This document shows positions 11,875-24,166 of a DNA stretch of 64,000 bases, piece by piece. Source of the DNA: Amphirosellinia nigrospora. Taxonomy: Eukaryota > Ascomycota > Sordariomycetes > Xylariales > Xylariaceae. Where the stretch lies: contig SCHM01000002.1 of assembly GCA_004123355.1 (NCBI GenBank), positions 11,505,569-11,569,568 on the forward strand, in the 5' to 3' direction. Position numbers and translations under genes: made by a program. Every line of letters starts with the position of its first letter. Position 1 is the stretch's first letter. A model generated the notes under the pieces. That model had not been told where the DNA came from, did no database searches, and worked only from the letters and a program-made list of their open reading frames with translations.

Positions 11875-13885
11875 TCAGAGCTTCGGCGCCGCCGCCGCCG
11901 TATGCTCGACACCGAAAACGATGGCTCGGTCCAACTCAAGGGTAGCCTGGTTTCTGCCCGAACTCATAGCTTGACTCGTTGTCCGCATGCCCCTACTAGC
12001 CAAATAACGCCGACACATCTCTTGTATCACCGGCTCGTCGTTGTGCTTCACATCCACCAAGAAGAGAACGGCCATCAAGATCTCTGCCAGTTTCCAGAGA
12101 ATACCCCTGGCATCTTGTAACAGGTTCTCTTGTGTATTTGCCTCTAACTGGGCTCTTAACGCCTCCCACTGTGTCGTAATAGAATCGCTCTTTTCGTCCC
12201 TTTCTCCGCTTGTTATGATGAATTCGAGAGCCTTGATGCTATCGGGCCCTCCTTTAGGGTGCTTTAGCGCTCGGATAAGATCTGTGCCTAGAACATCCGT
12301 TGTACCCTCCCAGATATTAAGCACACACGCATCTCGAAATAGCCTTGCAACGTTCATATACTCGGACTCAACATTCTCAAGGTAGCCTACGCCACCAAGT
12401 GATTCCATACATGCGTATATGAGCGGAATAGCCTGTTTGGTAACGTATGCCTTTAGTACGGGGTAATTACGCGTAGAAGCGGTGTGACGAGCTCGGAGGG
12501 AGGTGTTATAGCTACAATACCGGCCGCAGGCGGCCGCGCTGAGGTTGTGTTCTCCTCCATCCCTAACACATAGCTACTGAAGAACGTGAGAAGCATCATG
12601 GCATGGTGCTCCACGGTCACATCGGCAAGTGTGCGCATATGTAGCGCACTATCGACGAGCCTCATGCGCTTTCCGCGACCGGCGCCGACTTCCCGCACCT
12701 CGGCAAACGCCCGTGCGATCGTCAACCCGCGGCTAAGGTATCCCAGAGCACTGATTGCGGATCGGATTCGGGTGATCGTCAAGATCGTCGATATCTCCTT
12801 AATCCCCTGTCCCTCTCCCCCAATTAGCCACCCCCTCATACCCCGGAGCTGTAGCTCGGCGGTTGGGAGTGATTTCGTGCCCATCTTGTTCTTTAATCTC
12901 GAGATCGTGACGCCGTTGAGCTCCGTGCCACCCATGGCTCCCGTCGCAGAAACGATGATGGACGGGTTGTACCGCCTCATCGGCGCGTAGAAGGCGGACA
13001 AGCCTTTCGGGGTTTGAGCAAGCAGTATCGTCATGTTGCTGTCTGTTGCGCTCGAAAACCACTTGAATCCGTCGATGCTCCAGGGGCCGAGAGGAATGCC
13101 CTCTTCCGGGTCGCACAGAGGAGTGTCGTTTGAAAGAGGCGAGTATGTAGCGACAGTCTCGGACCGTGACACGTCGCTTCCACCTATGCGCTCAGTCATC
13201 CACTGTCCACTGGTCCAGGCCTTGGTAGGATCCCGGGACACGAGGTGGTCGTAAGCATTTCCGAAGACTTTACGTTCCTCGGGGCCGAGATTCGAATTGA
13301 GTAGAGAGTGCCGCAGGACCCGAGCGGCACCGTCGGTCATCGCCCCCGGACATCCCACATTCGCGGACGAAGATTCAAAGATGAGTTCGCGGAGGTATTG
13401 CACGACTCGGGTGTACTGATCCAACCCAGCCTCATAGCCTTGACTAACAAAACTGCTCGACTTAGTCCACCCAACCCCTCGATAGCGCTTGTGTTGATAA
13501 AAGATACTTACCCCTTTTCAATACTGAAACTCTGCAGTTTCCTCCAACCCTCCGACACGACCAATCTCGTGCTCACAGGCTGGCCAAAGGCATTTCTGCC
13601 ACCACCCGTGACGTAAGGCTGGTTCTTCTCAGCATCTGTGACCCAATCAAGAACGTGCTGCTGCAAAACCTCATCTCCTAAGCTCGTGATTTCCGGCGCG
13701 ACGGCCTGAGCGACGTCCGCGGGTAAGAATACTACTCATTCGCCTCAGCACATGTGGCAAGGAATACTTCAGCGTTTCGCCTACTTACATCTAAAGACCC
13801 GTTTTATACTCGGATCGTGAAGGAACTGGTTCCCCAGGGTCGGGAGGAGCTGGAAGAAGCCCGTATTAGCACTTGCAGGCTCCAT
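11875..13885 (-). CDS. Acyl-CoA dehydrogenase, AidB-like, probable peroxisomal
   Basis: FAD-dependent acyl-CoA dehydrogenase of the AidB-like branch. Exons are 13789-13885 (MEPASANTGFFQ...), 13512-13731 and 11875-13452; all phases close. Conserved blocks in order: FGNAYDHLVSRDPTKAWTSGQWMTER-IGGSDVS (FAD/substrate loop), GFKWFSSATDSNMTILLA, KNKMGTKSLPTAELQL, GEGQGIKEI, then CMESLGGVGYLE and NIWEGTTDVL near the C-terminus. The start at 13885 is the first ATG before GFFQ and opens a good match to related proteins. A missing base in the G run at 12460-12463 breaks exon 3 between LLRVITP and VLKAYVTKQ. The protein ends in -PKL, a non-canonical PTS1-like tripeptide, so peroxisomal location is an inference. 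The family call is strong; the substrate is unknown. Confidence 0.88.
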
Positions 13886-15727
13886 ATTCGTGGAAAGACA
13901 TCTCTCTCACACATATGGTGGGAATGGCACAAGCCTTTAATGTGTAGGCGCGCTCCCGAGCTGATGTAATAGCCTATTCCCGATAATAGCTCTTTGTTAT
14001 AGAACGCCTCCAAGCAATGCCGAGGCGCCCCACGCCCATCACCCGTGACACATGCTCAATCACAGGGCGAGGTGGGAAATGTAGTGTGTCGACTTTCTGT
14101 TTTGAGACAAGCAAAGTCACGATGAGAAACAGTGACCCAATCATAAGCGGATGTGGTCAAGCTACAAATTGCCGAATGGGGATATCCGCAAATCTGAGAA
14201 GCCAAGTGCGGAAACTATTCCGCCTGCGACAAACTTCTTAATTACTTTAGTGTTGATAGCACGTGCATTTCCTCCAAGGGCATTTCGTATAAGCTGTTAC
14301 AGTTTGCGGAATAATGATATAGATATAATGATATAGGAACATTGGCCTCAGCACGGGTTGAAGGCTACTACACCTCCTTATATTTGCAATTTGGCTGCGA
14401 GAGTGATATAAAAATAAAAACGTGTACTGGGTGAGTCTATAAAGGTTTATTTTAGGCATATATGTGTTGGGTATCCGAGGAGAACCTCAATTCAAGTGGA
14501 GTAGGTGGCGTAAAGAGCCATAAAAAGTAGCAAGAGGGCGCACATCAATATTCGTTGAGTACGTCAACACTCTAGCCTGTGAGGGGCGTCGGATAACATA
14601 ATCGGTAGAAATGCTCTTTGGTCTTTGCGCTCTCATGGGTCCATGCCGGCCTCGACGTCCGAGCCACGCCGGCTCGTAGTAAACAGGGCCATGAATGTTG
14701 AGCAAGAAGAATTATCTAGGCGAGTCTGTTGCTGGCGATATAAGTCACGTAATCTCTCGTCAGCCTTGATGGCGCCCTTTATTTGAGTGGTATTCTCGAA
14801 ACTAAGGAAATCTTCTACTAGTGTAGCATTTTTGTTTCAGGGTACGGCGTACTCAGGGGATATTCGGGAGTGCCTATAGAGACTATCTAACACACGGCAT
14901 CCCAGTGTTGTCAGAAATGCTATCAGGCGAGCACGGCTTCCGGCATAGCATGTCGTTATGCATCACTTTAATATGAGACTGAGTCAGTAGTGTATGCTTG
15001 CTAATAGCCAAGTCGGAACTTTCAAAAGCCGTGTTCTCTCACTCCACACAAGAGAATCTCCATAGCTCTAGTTCATGGTATAAACTTTCTTGATTCGGTA
15101 ATTAAAGCAACCGAGAAAGAAGGGTCTACCGTCAACGATGGCCGATCGCGAGAGATCATCCCTCAAAAACTTCCCTTCATCGGAGCCCGAAGAAACGCCA
15201 ACATCCAGATTGCGCGGAATTATGTACGCAGCCTCCCACCTAAGTTGCATCTTGGCGTCATACTCGTCATTTATGTGCGCCGTATTTCCGAGCCTACATA
15301 CATAGCGTGCCAAGATATCTATATGACTTTCCGTTCGTCTTTAACTCTATTGAAACCGAGATTTCTTCTTGTCTGTATCAATTGATCGACTTGGAGAAAC
15401 GTCAAGCTCGTGTCGATGAATGCACACAAGTGGCTCGTTCTCGGGTTGGAGCTTCGGCGCGCGACTTGTATTACATGTATCATAGCTCCATCTATGGCAA
15501 TGCAAGGAGGAGTGAATTGTTATGAGTTGACTAGGTGGCAAGCAAAATGTTGTCTGAGCACATGTTAGTGAAAGTACGACGATACATGAGTTTCGCGCTA
15601 TTTCCAGCGGTGTACTGACAAAAAAACTCTTATATTGCATTACAATCAGTATATCAGCACGAGCTATACAATTCTACTAGTTATTTATACATATACAGTA
15701 TCTCAATCCATCAACCAAGACCGCGAC
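13886..15727. other. Intergenic, no supported gene
   Basis: About 1.8 kb. Short open frames only, such as an 81-codon one at 15068-15313, none with a recognisable domain. The first part is the promoter side of the acyl-CoA dehydrogenase gene. Confidence 0.45.
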
Positions 15728-17392
15728 CTAACCATTGTGACTCATGCGTAGGTCGAGGTATTGTCCAAGCACTGAATCGGTACTTTCATTTCTCGAGTGC
15801 TTTCCCGACCCGGTGCGGTTTCTTACTCTCTGGTCCCTCGTTTCTTGTTCGGTCCGCCAGAACTTATCTTCGGCTCCATCCCTATAGCCGGGGCTTTGCC
15901 CCTTCGGGTGAAAGTTAAATTCTCGACTGAGCCTCTCCTCCGCAATAACATCTAGCCCGGCGCCATCACGACCAGATGAGGTCGTGGCCGTACTGGAACG
16001 CGACTGCGATCCGGACCGGTGGTGCATTCGTTGCCTTTCCTGGCTTTCTCTCTCTTCCTGGGCCTCTCCCTCGAGGAGCTCACGTAGAATTCTGCGGCCT
16101 TCTTCCCGGTCTTCCTCGTTCATGATCTCCAGCCCCCAGGCCTTCAGAAACGCTGCCTCGCCCCGGTAATGCCGATGTAGCCAGAACCTCTCTTTGGATG
16201 TCAGCTTTTGCTCTGTCCGAGTTGTTGCCCGTCTGCCTGCTCCAGCTCCGGCTCTTGGTGCTCTCTAGGCGGGCTTCTCTCAATATCACGATCGCCAGAG
16301 CTAGACCGTCCTCTGCTATGCAATTGATCACGCGCCTTGCCGTGGCCAGCGAGTTTTGTCGCTGAGATTGGTGGTAAAGGCCCGTTGGGCGGAGCGCGTC
16401 GTAAGCGGCGGCAACACGTGAGAACCCTGAGGTATCTCTACAGGTTTCGGCGAACGTCTTGTACTCCGTTGAGATTCCTGAATTCTGAGGTCATATGTTG
16501 GCGCCTCGTATTTTTGTGGACTGTCTCTGCGGTCCTGAGAAACAGGATGTGGTGGGGAAAGCCTCCGTTCTACTGGTCTCGCGACCTCAGCATTTGACTG
16601 AGTCCGTCGAAGTTGAACTTCTGTTGCTCTCAACGCGCCTTCGTTTCCAGTGGCTCGCTTCGCTAATCGTAGAGGGGCGTAGCGTGACGCTTTGGATAAC
16701 GAGGTAGACCTCTTTGGAAACTGGACGGGTTGAGAGGCATTCGTCTCCGGTAGATCTACGGGGGAAGAAATCGGAGACCACACTGGCGAGACAGTTCTCG
16801 GGGGGCTGCTGGGGGTCGCGTTGCTCGATGAGCTGGGTGACAATGGAGAAGGCAGGTCCCCTTCAGCAGTGTCTGGCCTCGAGCTCACATATGGATAGGC
16901 TGTTCGTAAACCTAGCTGTTCCGGCTCATTCTTCCTTTTCGCCGATTCTGGTTGCAGTTCCGGGAACCATTGTGTCACAGGTCTTTCACCATGGAGACCT
17001 GGAGCATTGAGTGATTCCCTCGGCGTATCGTCCGGACTTGCAATAGCGATGCCTATTCCAGGCGGGTTCGGCGGTGGTGGATGAAAAGCCCATTGTGTCA
17101 GAGGCCGCTCCCCCGGCCTTGATCGGTCTGGTGCGGGAAGCTCTAATACCTCGAAAGCCGTGCCGACGCGTTGACCACCGAGATGGACAATCTCAGGCTC
17201 ATTGGCACGCTTGGAGCTGCCGTTGGAACTGGTTCAAGAACCACGCGTTAGTTTGCAATAGGAATGGCGTTGATTCAAAAGGGAAAAGGTCAATCGCATA
17301 CCTGGGGCGCGTTTTGCTCGAATTCCACTTCACCCAGTTCAACGCCTCTGGCTTGGCTCCCGAGAAAGCGACATCCTGGTCATATGCTGACG
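15728..17392 (-). CDS. Conserved disordered hypothetical protein (5' end unresolved)
   Basis: I do not recognise a named family. The N-terminal visible exon (about 17305-17392) encodes YDQDVAFSGAKPEALNWVKWNSSKTRP. An intron with a CTAAC branch site ends at about 17240, and the next exon continues SSNGSSKRANEPEIVHLGG and VGTAFEVLELPAP. A long Ser/Pro/Arg-rich disordered stretch follows (SPLSPSSSSNATPSSPP, SPPHPVSQDRRDSP). The most conserved-looking part is LTSKERFWLHRHYRGEAAFL followed by KAWGLEIMNEEDREEGRRIL, an amphipathic acidic/basic segment near the C-terminus. A missing A in the run near 16207 and a compensating shift near 16340 (or a short intron) are needed to join the blocks. An upstream first exon with the true ATG probably exists near 17400-17500 but I could not place it. 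The disorder suggests a regulatory or scaffold protein; function unknown. Confidence 0.5.
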
Positions 17393-18989
17393 CTGGTTAT
17401 CAATTCGCAATCTCTCCCACGAAGTGATCACCACGGTGTCGTCAACATTGAAGCCAGAAGGTTACAATGCCAGCGCAACGTGGCAATTAAAAAAGAACAT
17501 TCAGGAGGCTGACATGTCGTACTCTCCTCTTCAAGAACATTTCTCCTTGTACTTAGACCCTGCAGGGAGCCCACTTGACATAATCTGGGCGGCATTAGGG
17601 TCGTCTAGCGCGCGATATTACCCTGTTCGGTTGCCCCGTCGGCTTACATCTCAAACCTAGCTACCGCCCAATTTGCTGTAGCTCGGTGGGACATGTCTCC
17701 TAGCGGAATGAGCCAATGCTGCATTCTGGCCAGGGGTATCCCAAATTCCCGGATCACGGTTTGCTCACTCGCCCACAGTCTGCCCACGGCATACACGGAA
17801 AGGATCGAAACGGTATATAATCCGATAGTATTTGATAAGCGATATCAGAGGAACATGCGATTCTAAATTACAGGCCACTATACTACACTCATCGGGCCGT
17901 CATGTTTTGTGCCAGCTAACCGAAGACAAAACCAGCACAGGGGTACAGTTAAACATAGTATACGTCATCCGAGTCAAGCAAAAAGACTGTTCGCTACCAA
18001 CGAGGTATACCAACATCCACGGTGGTCTAGAACTTAATTAACTATACTATTCATTAGTCAAACCCGCCAATGTCTTCCGCCCTACCTGCTCACGCATGAC
18101 AGTACAGTCCTAATTCAATATATGTTCACATAGCCCAGTCAATTCTTTGCAAATATGAATATATCGAGATTTACTTTACTCTTCATGTACGCTGCCAAGA
18201 CTATCCGCAGGTCCAAGGTACACAAGCCTGATCAATTTCGTCTATCAAAGGCGGCCTCAAGGACATCATTTCTCATCTCCGTCGCCCGGCCGGCCGGAAT
18301 CCTTCCCGAAGGTAGTCGTCAATTGTGGAGGTCGTTCCGGATCCTGGACCACACACAGATGCCATCGGGATTCGCATCGGTTCCGGTAAAGGTTGCGGAA
18401 TAGGTAATTGCTCGGCCTGATTTACTCACGAACATTTGCTTCTGCTCCATTATGCTGAAGGCTTATGTGGTTGGACATATAAGCATCATTTTTATGTACA
18501 ACCATCGACTCGAGGTTAGCTTGACGACCTATGACGATTTCAATATTGCAGCTTTCTCTATTTTCATGTTCCCCCGTGTTCTCCTGCATCCTTTTACGCA
18601 CCAACTGAGATAAGAAAGAGGGTGACGCCAGCAGTGTCTTATCTTGGTTTTAATCAGCGCATTAAGGTACACACAAGCTTCGCTGTAGAAGTCAAATTTA
18701 AGGTTTCTATAATCTGGGTACTGGAGCATACTGCGTACAACAGGACACATCGACAATATGTTTACTAGATTAAAGGCGTAGGCAGGTCCGGCCTACACCA
18801 TCTATATAGAGAGTACTCACAATGCTGGGGCACTAGGTCCCTCCATCATCTCTACAACAACAATACACAGACACAATGGCATTACCTGACAAAAGGGCCC
18901 TTATTTTTCAAGTTGCTTCTACTTCACCTTATTACTACCCTTTCACTAAACGATGAGCGCAGACGCCGCCGAACATAGGATTAGACAGC
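17393..18989. other. Intergenic, possible first exon of the upstream gene
   Basis: Likely holds the first exon and promoter of the hypothetical at 15728-17392. A 78-codon plus-strand frame at 17424-17660 has no recognisable domain and is not called. The rest shows no gene; the last part is the promoter of the Gfd2-like gene. Confidence 0.4.
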
Positions 18990-19858
18990 ATGGTTGTTAA
19001 CAACCTCCCTGAAAACAATCCGCCAAGCGTATCGAAAAATGGGCTACAGACCTTGCGCGAAGCTCTTCGTCTGATCAAACGTTCGCCGGCTTCTACTTGT
19101 TGCCCTGACCCTATCCTTGTATCTATCGATTTCGAAAACACCCGCAATATTAAGAGCGGGTTTGTTACGGGAGAGGACTGCCAAGTTGGCTTTGCAACAC
19201 TTGATTCGAGAGACCTTTTTATAGATCCCATTTCACCCCATATGTCATTAAAACATACAATTTCGTGACGGGGTCCCCATCTTATTTCGAGAAAGTTTCG
19301 CGGAGATTCCTTTTTGGAGATTCATCGCATATAAAGGCGGCCGATCTCCTGATGAGTATTCAGTCCATTATCCCTCAGGACCGTCACGTTATCCTCATTG
19401 GCCATGATGTCATACACGAACTCCAAACCCTAAGGACTCTTGGCTTCAACTTCTCAGTATCTACATTTGCCATTGTTGATACCCGTCGTGTTGCACATGA
19501 ATTTTTCGGATGCTGGCGCGGTTCACTTAATGACCTACTACGCCGCGTTCACTGTCCCTTTCGTTATTTACACACAGGCGGAAACGATGCACACTTTACT
19601 CTACGAGCCTCGCTGATCATGGCTAACAAGGAGTTCGAAAACATCGACACGGTTGCTTGGGTTTACTTACAGCGAATATTAAAAAGCCCTATTCCTCTTT
19701 TGGCAGATCCTAGAGTAAAACGGCCTACTAAGACCGAAAAGAAGAGAGAGAAAATACGGGCACATCAAGCCAAATATAACACTCTCGAGAAACAAAATCA
19801 GCTTCGTGCAGAACGAGCAGCAAGGAAGGCGGAATACGAGCAAATGAGGCTTCTATAA
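18990..19858 (+). CDS. Gfd2/YDR514C-like RNase H-fold protein (one frame break)
   Basis: Resembles the C-terminal domain of yeast Gfd2/YDR514C, an RNase H-like fold related to DEDD exonucleases. Visible motifs: VSIDFEN (the D-x-E metal pair), QVGFATLDSRDL, RHVILIGHDVIHELQTLRTLGF with a conserved Asp, then FAIVDTRRVAHEFF and HTGGNDAHFTLRASLIMA with His and Asp placed as in this fold. The C-terminal 50 residues are Lys/Arg/Glu-rich and probably helical (KKREKIRAHQAKYN, RAERAARKAEYEQM). A missing C in the run at 19236-19239 separates the two halves (...DPISP / YVIKTYNFVTGSPSYF). Start at 18990 is the first ATG of the open frame; an earlier out-of-frame ATG at 18953 could be the true start if another base is missing. 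Nuclease activity is inferred from the fold, not shown. Confidence 0.65.
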
Positions 19859-20970
19859 GAGCTACTGACCCCTAGAGTCCACGCCATATATGCTAATGGT
19901 CAAGACCATGGCGCCACACGGATCTGGCTGAGTGCGCAATACAATGCCACACGGATCCCACACGGAGTTCGCGAAATAATACCCTACGAGACTGAAGGCA
20001 GTCGTACGAGGTTATCGTGAGTCTCAAGCAGATACCAAAGCTGAACTCGAACACCGAGACATTCAGTCTCCGGCTACACAGGTCTCTATTCCGGTCCCGC
20101 GAGCTGTAGGAAAGGAGAGGAGAATTCGAGGCATAAAAGGGCACGAATCCTCCTTCCTATAGAATAGGAAACTTATATCTATATGGCCCCTCTGGGACCA
20201 TAGTTGCTTATTACTCAATTTGAACCAATTCCAAACCCTCTATCTGAGCCCTTGCGACACATTGATCAAACTTGACGTTATGTATTATTAATTCATAATC
20301 CAGAAGATCTCGGGATTCAGCATAAGCCATACTGAGATAGGTAGTGTATTTCGCGACGGTCTACCTATGTGTCAAGAACCCCGTACTTGCGGTACGCAAC
20401 GGACATTTTCTCTTACACCAAGGTCTCTGAAACTACCGTTGTGGAGGCTATCCAGCAACCTTGAATTTGAATATATACGGGAGTCTCCTTGTCTACGTCT
20501 GTGCATCTATGCCTCGTGACATCGTGTAAAGTGAGATACTCTCACCACTATCAATAAGATGATGACCTCAGCCACGTTAAGATGGAGATCATCTACATAA
20601 AGACGGCGCACAGAGCCGAGCCTAGTGTCAAAGTCGCGAAAAGTTGATATCCGCCGCGATGTGGAATCATTCCGCTAATGTGACTATATACGAAGCAGCC
20701 TAAATGATAATAAACATGGCTACCTTAGCATATAATTTGTAGAAGACGGGTCATGATTCCACGCTGAAGTGCGCTCTAGAACCTGAATGCCAAGTTCTCA
20801 TCTACTTCCTGAGCGCCGTTAGACTGAAAGTTGCATGTTCGGGGATATTTACCCGAGTGCCAGGCGGCGCTTGGAGTACCATTATAGGCTGCGGAGTCTA
20901 TACATTCCGACAGCAGTGCCCTCGACTATATGTACTGCTAGTAAGTATCTTGAGAGTGAGCGTAAAGACC
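19859..20970. other. Intergenic, no supported gene
   Basis: About 1.1 kb. An 11-base motif, CCACACGGATC, occurs twice near 19915-19960. No gene or RNA recognised; the 3' part is the promoter of the GH79-like gene. Confidence 0.45.
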
Positions 20971-22572
20971 ATGGCTCCTTTTTTAACACACGTAGTAGCC
21001 GTATTGGGCGGCGCAGCGTCTACGGCTTCGGCCGTGACGTTCACGATCCCATCCCAGGCACACACGGGAAACTACAAGTATGCGCCAGTCGACCCAGCGC
21101 CCGTTGGCATTTCATTCGAGTTCTTCGCTTCCCGTCCTACTTCACGAACGTGACCGGCACGACGCAATGCCTGTCCAACTGGAGAGATTTGACGGGGGTT
21201 TGGCCACCCATCCGTATTGGCGGCACCACGCAAGACCGCGCACAATATGATGCGAAGACATCAGCTTACGTAGTGTACTCCGTCTCGAATCCCGCGGATG
21301 CCCCAGCAAGCCTGACATTCGGGTCGAGTTTCATGGCGTTGGCGAGCAAATATGGCGGGAGCGTAGTCGTGGGTTTGAATAGAGGGAAAAATAACATTCA
21401 GAACACCATTGATGCGGCCAAATCTGCAGTAAGCGGGATGAGCAACTTGCTGGCAATCGAGCTGGGGAATGAGCCTGAATGTAAGCCACCGAGCCTCCTC
21501 GTAAATCAAAACTACTTGTGGTTTGAGATAGAGGGCTAACTGGCGATATAGATTATCCCAATAATGGCCAACCGATAGCCGGCGGTTCCTGGAGTCCCGC
21601 CGCAGATGCAGCATCGCAGAACAACTGGGCCATCTCGGTGGGATCTGCCCTGAATAAGCAGAATATCATCCAAGCGGGCAACTCAAACGACTCCCCGCCT
21701 AAATGGGGCGCAGCAGAGCTGATAGCAACGCAGAATGCGACCGTGAAACAATACGTGCATAACTACGCGCATCACAACTACCCTGGCGGGACGATAACGT
21801 CGCTGATGAGCCATCGTGGGATCTCGAGCAACCTACACGTCTTCGATGCGGATGTCGCTGCTACTCTCAAAGAGGGTAAGCAGTACATCTTTGGAGAAAC
21901 CAACTCTGGTAAGTTTTTTCCCTGTTTGATAACTTGTAGTCTGGCGCTATATCCAATCGATTAATAACTGAAAACTGACAACGATGTGAAGTATCTGGAG
22001 GCGGAGCAGCAGGTGTCTCACCAACCTTCGGCGCGGCACTCTGGACGATGGACTATGTGGTTAGAGCGACTTACAGCAACATCTCGCGCACCTACTTCCA
22101 CCATGGGACGGTAGGGAATTGCCAATACTGCTTCTGGGGCCGGTATAGCATGGGAGCTCCATACTACGGGGCGTATGCCGCCACCGCGTTCCTGGCCAAC
22201 GCCGCCTCTCTCACGGCGCTCGACGATGGCACTTCGAATTACGCGGCGTACGTAGCATTTGATTCGGCAGGCGCTCCGTTGCGGGCATTGCTGTATAACT
22301 CCGACTATTTCAGCGGCAGCGGCACTCGGTCAAGCCAGTCCTTCGAACTCAAGGGATTGTCGGGGACTTCGGTGAAGGCGAAGAGACTCGTGGGAGACAG
22401 CGCCGTCGCCAGAGTTGACCAGGGCGGCAAGATGACTTTCGGCGGCCAGACGTTTACGAATGGGGACTGTGATGTCAGTGGTAGCGAGACATTCGAGACT
22501 CTCACGGTGAGCGGTGGGCAAGCTACCGCCTCTTTGAAAGCAAGTGAGGCGCTGCTTGTTTATTTAAAGTGA
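20971..22572 (+). CDS. Secreted glycoside hydrolase, GH79 beta-glucuronidase-like
   Basis: Three exons (20971-21480, 21552-21908, 21992-22572) with CTAAC branch site and clean phases, about 490 residues. Start at 20971 gives a signal peptide (MAPFLTHVVAVLGGAASTASA). GH79 features: PVGISFEFFAFPSYF near the N-terminus, a RIGGTTQDRA motif, the acid/base Glu in AIELGNEPE, the nucleophile Glu in YIFGETNS, and a C-terminal beta domain ending SLKASEALLVYLK. Such enzymes release glucuronic acid from arabinogalactan-type polysaccharides. One base is missing in the T pair at 21129-21130 (FFA / FPSYF). Family call is strong; precise substrate is inference. Confidence 0.88.
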
Positions 22573-24166
22573 TGTAGGTCCCAAGACTGACTAGACGAAA
22601 TGACTAAGATGGGGAGTTGTCCAGTATATACAAAGTAGAAATCTTTTGGACAAGAATGACTGATGCAAGGCCTGTACTACTGTTATGTAGTATTGTGACT
22701 CAGACATCATTTTAGACATTAAAGATCAAGGACTAGTTCGATGTCTCAAGAATCAAACCGTGAACACGGTCCTAGTGAATTTAGTGAATGGGTATGGAAA
22801 GCAACCTAGGCACCGGATATAACCTCGTGTGACTGGAAACGTACCGTCCATCTTGCCTCGCCCCAACGCACAGTACTTTGCCTATACCACTATATATTTA
22901 CCTTGTCTCTCTGTAAGTTAGTGGAACTTGGTATTAGTGACAAACGCTTAGAGTACACCAGATATAGGAAATAACTGAAGCGGTGGGCGATAAAAACATT
23001 AGGCACCCTCTTAAAGTTTCTCCGATTTGGAGCGGTATTAGAATGACTCCACCTTATTGTCATGATTTCATGGGTCACTTGTTGTTGTATCGAGCATCTA
23101 AATAGCTAAGCTTTATAAGCTAGTCTATGGTTATATCATAACATGCCCATCACAACGCTTATTAGCTTATTCGCAATGTTGCACTTAGTTTCAATAGTTG
23201 AGTTTATCTAGCGAAAACGAAACTAGTTGGAACACTTTTCAATATCATCTATAACTAGGAGCGCTATAGATTCTGTCTGTGATACTAAAACTCAGCACGG
23301 GTGGGCAGTATGAACAGAAAGTACGTGACGCTAAATACTTCGATCCAATGAATTCTTCTAAGTGCAATGTATCAATCTTTCTTGCCTTCAGATATAACTA
23401 CTATCAAGGTAAGATGGGGCACTGACCGCGAAGCTAACTAGAAGGAGTGATCCGACCCCTGTATTGTGAGGCTAAGCTCTTCGTAAATATAGAAGCGCGT
23501 CCCAGTTATTTGTTTAGGGGTTGGAGAGCTTCCAAATTCGGCTTACGGTACCTGCGGCTGCCCAAAAAGGTGCCGGTTTCTAGCAAGCCGGGGTGTTGGC
23601 AGCGAGTTAGAGCTGGGACAATTTTGCTGCCTGGAGACGCGACTTCTGAGTTGCAACATCGTTTCAAAGTTAGTCTTATGAAAATTATGTTTTCCGATGG
23701 GATTCACAGCATAAACGACAGACCAGGTACGTACAATTGGACCCATGCAGTTCGATGTTTGCCAACCTCTCTAGTTTTCAGCGAATCAGAAGCAATCGAG
23801 TTAGTTGTCAGTCTCGAATTGGTGTTTACAGCGTCTGCTCATTAAGAACGACGACAACTTGAACGACTTGGATCGAGTGAAAGGTAAATGAGGAGTTGGC
23901 TAGCATCACCAATTTGTCAAACTTTCTGACATTGCGCAGTAGTCGACGGCTGGAGGTGTCGGTGAGGTCACCTTAGGGCGGAGTCGACGCGATCTCATCT
24001 TGCTTCTGCAGCCCGCTAGTCCGCCCGTGTGAGGATCTGCCTCAACCTCAGACACAGCTTCCACCTCTCCCCGTGGTGTTTAAACGGCTGCCTGAAATCA
24101 GCTTCGGCACTGGGGACTTCGGTTCCCTGCCATACGGTAGAACCCGGCCGCCAGAGACGCACATGA
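22573..24166. other. Intergenic, no supported gene
   Basis: About 1.6 kb, AT-rich in 22600-23400. A 132-codon frame at 23447-23845 has no recognisable domain. No tandem repeat or RNA gene seen. Confidence 0.45.

Noticed and set aside
17424-17660. A plus-strand frame (MITTVSSTLKPEGYNASATW...) as a small gene
   Set aside because: Looks mildly coding-like but has no signal peptide, domain or neighbours in phase, and lies where the first exon of the minus-strand gene is expected.
23447-23845. A 132-codon plus-strand frame as a gene
   Set aside because: No recognisable motif and AT-rich surroundings; not distinguishable from chance.
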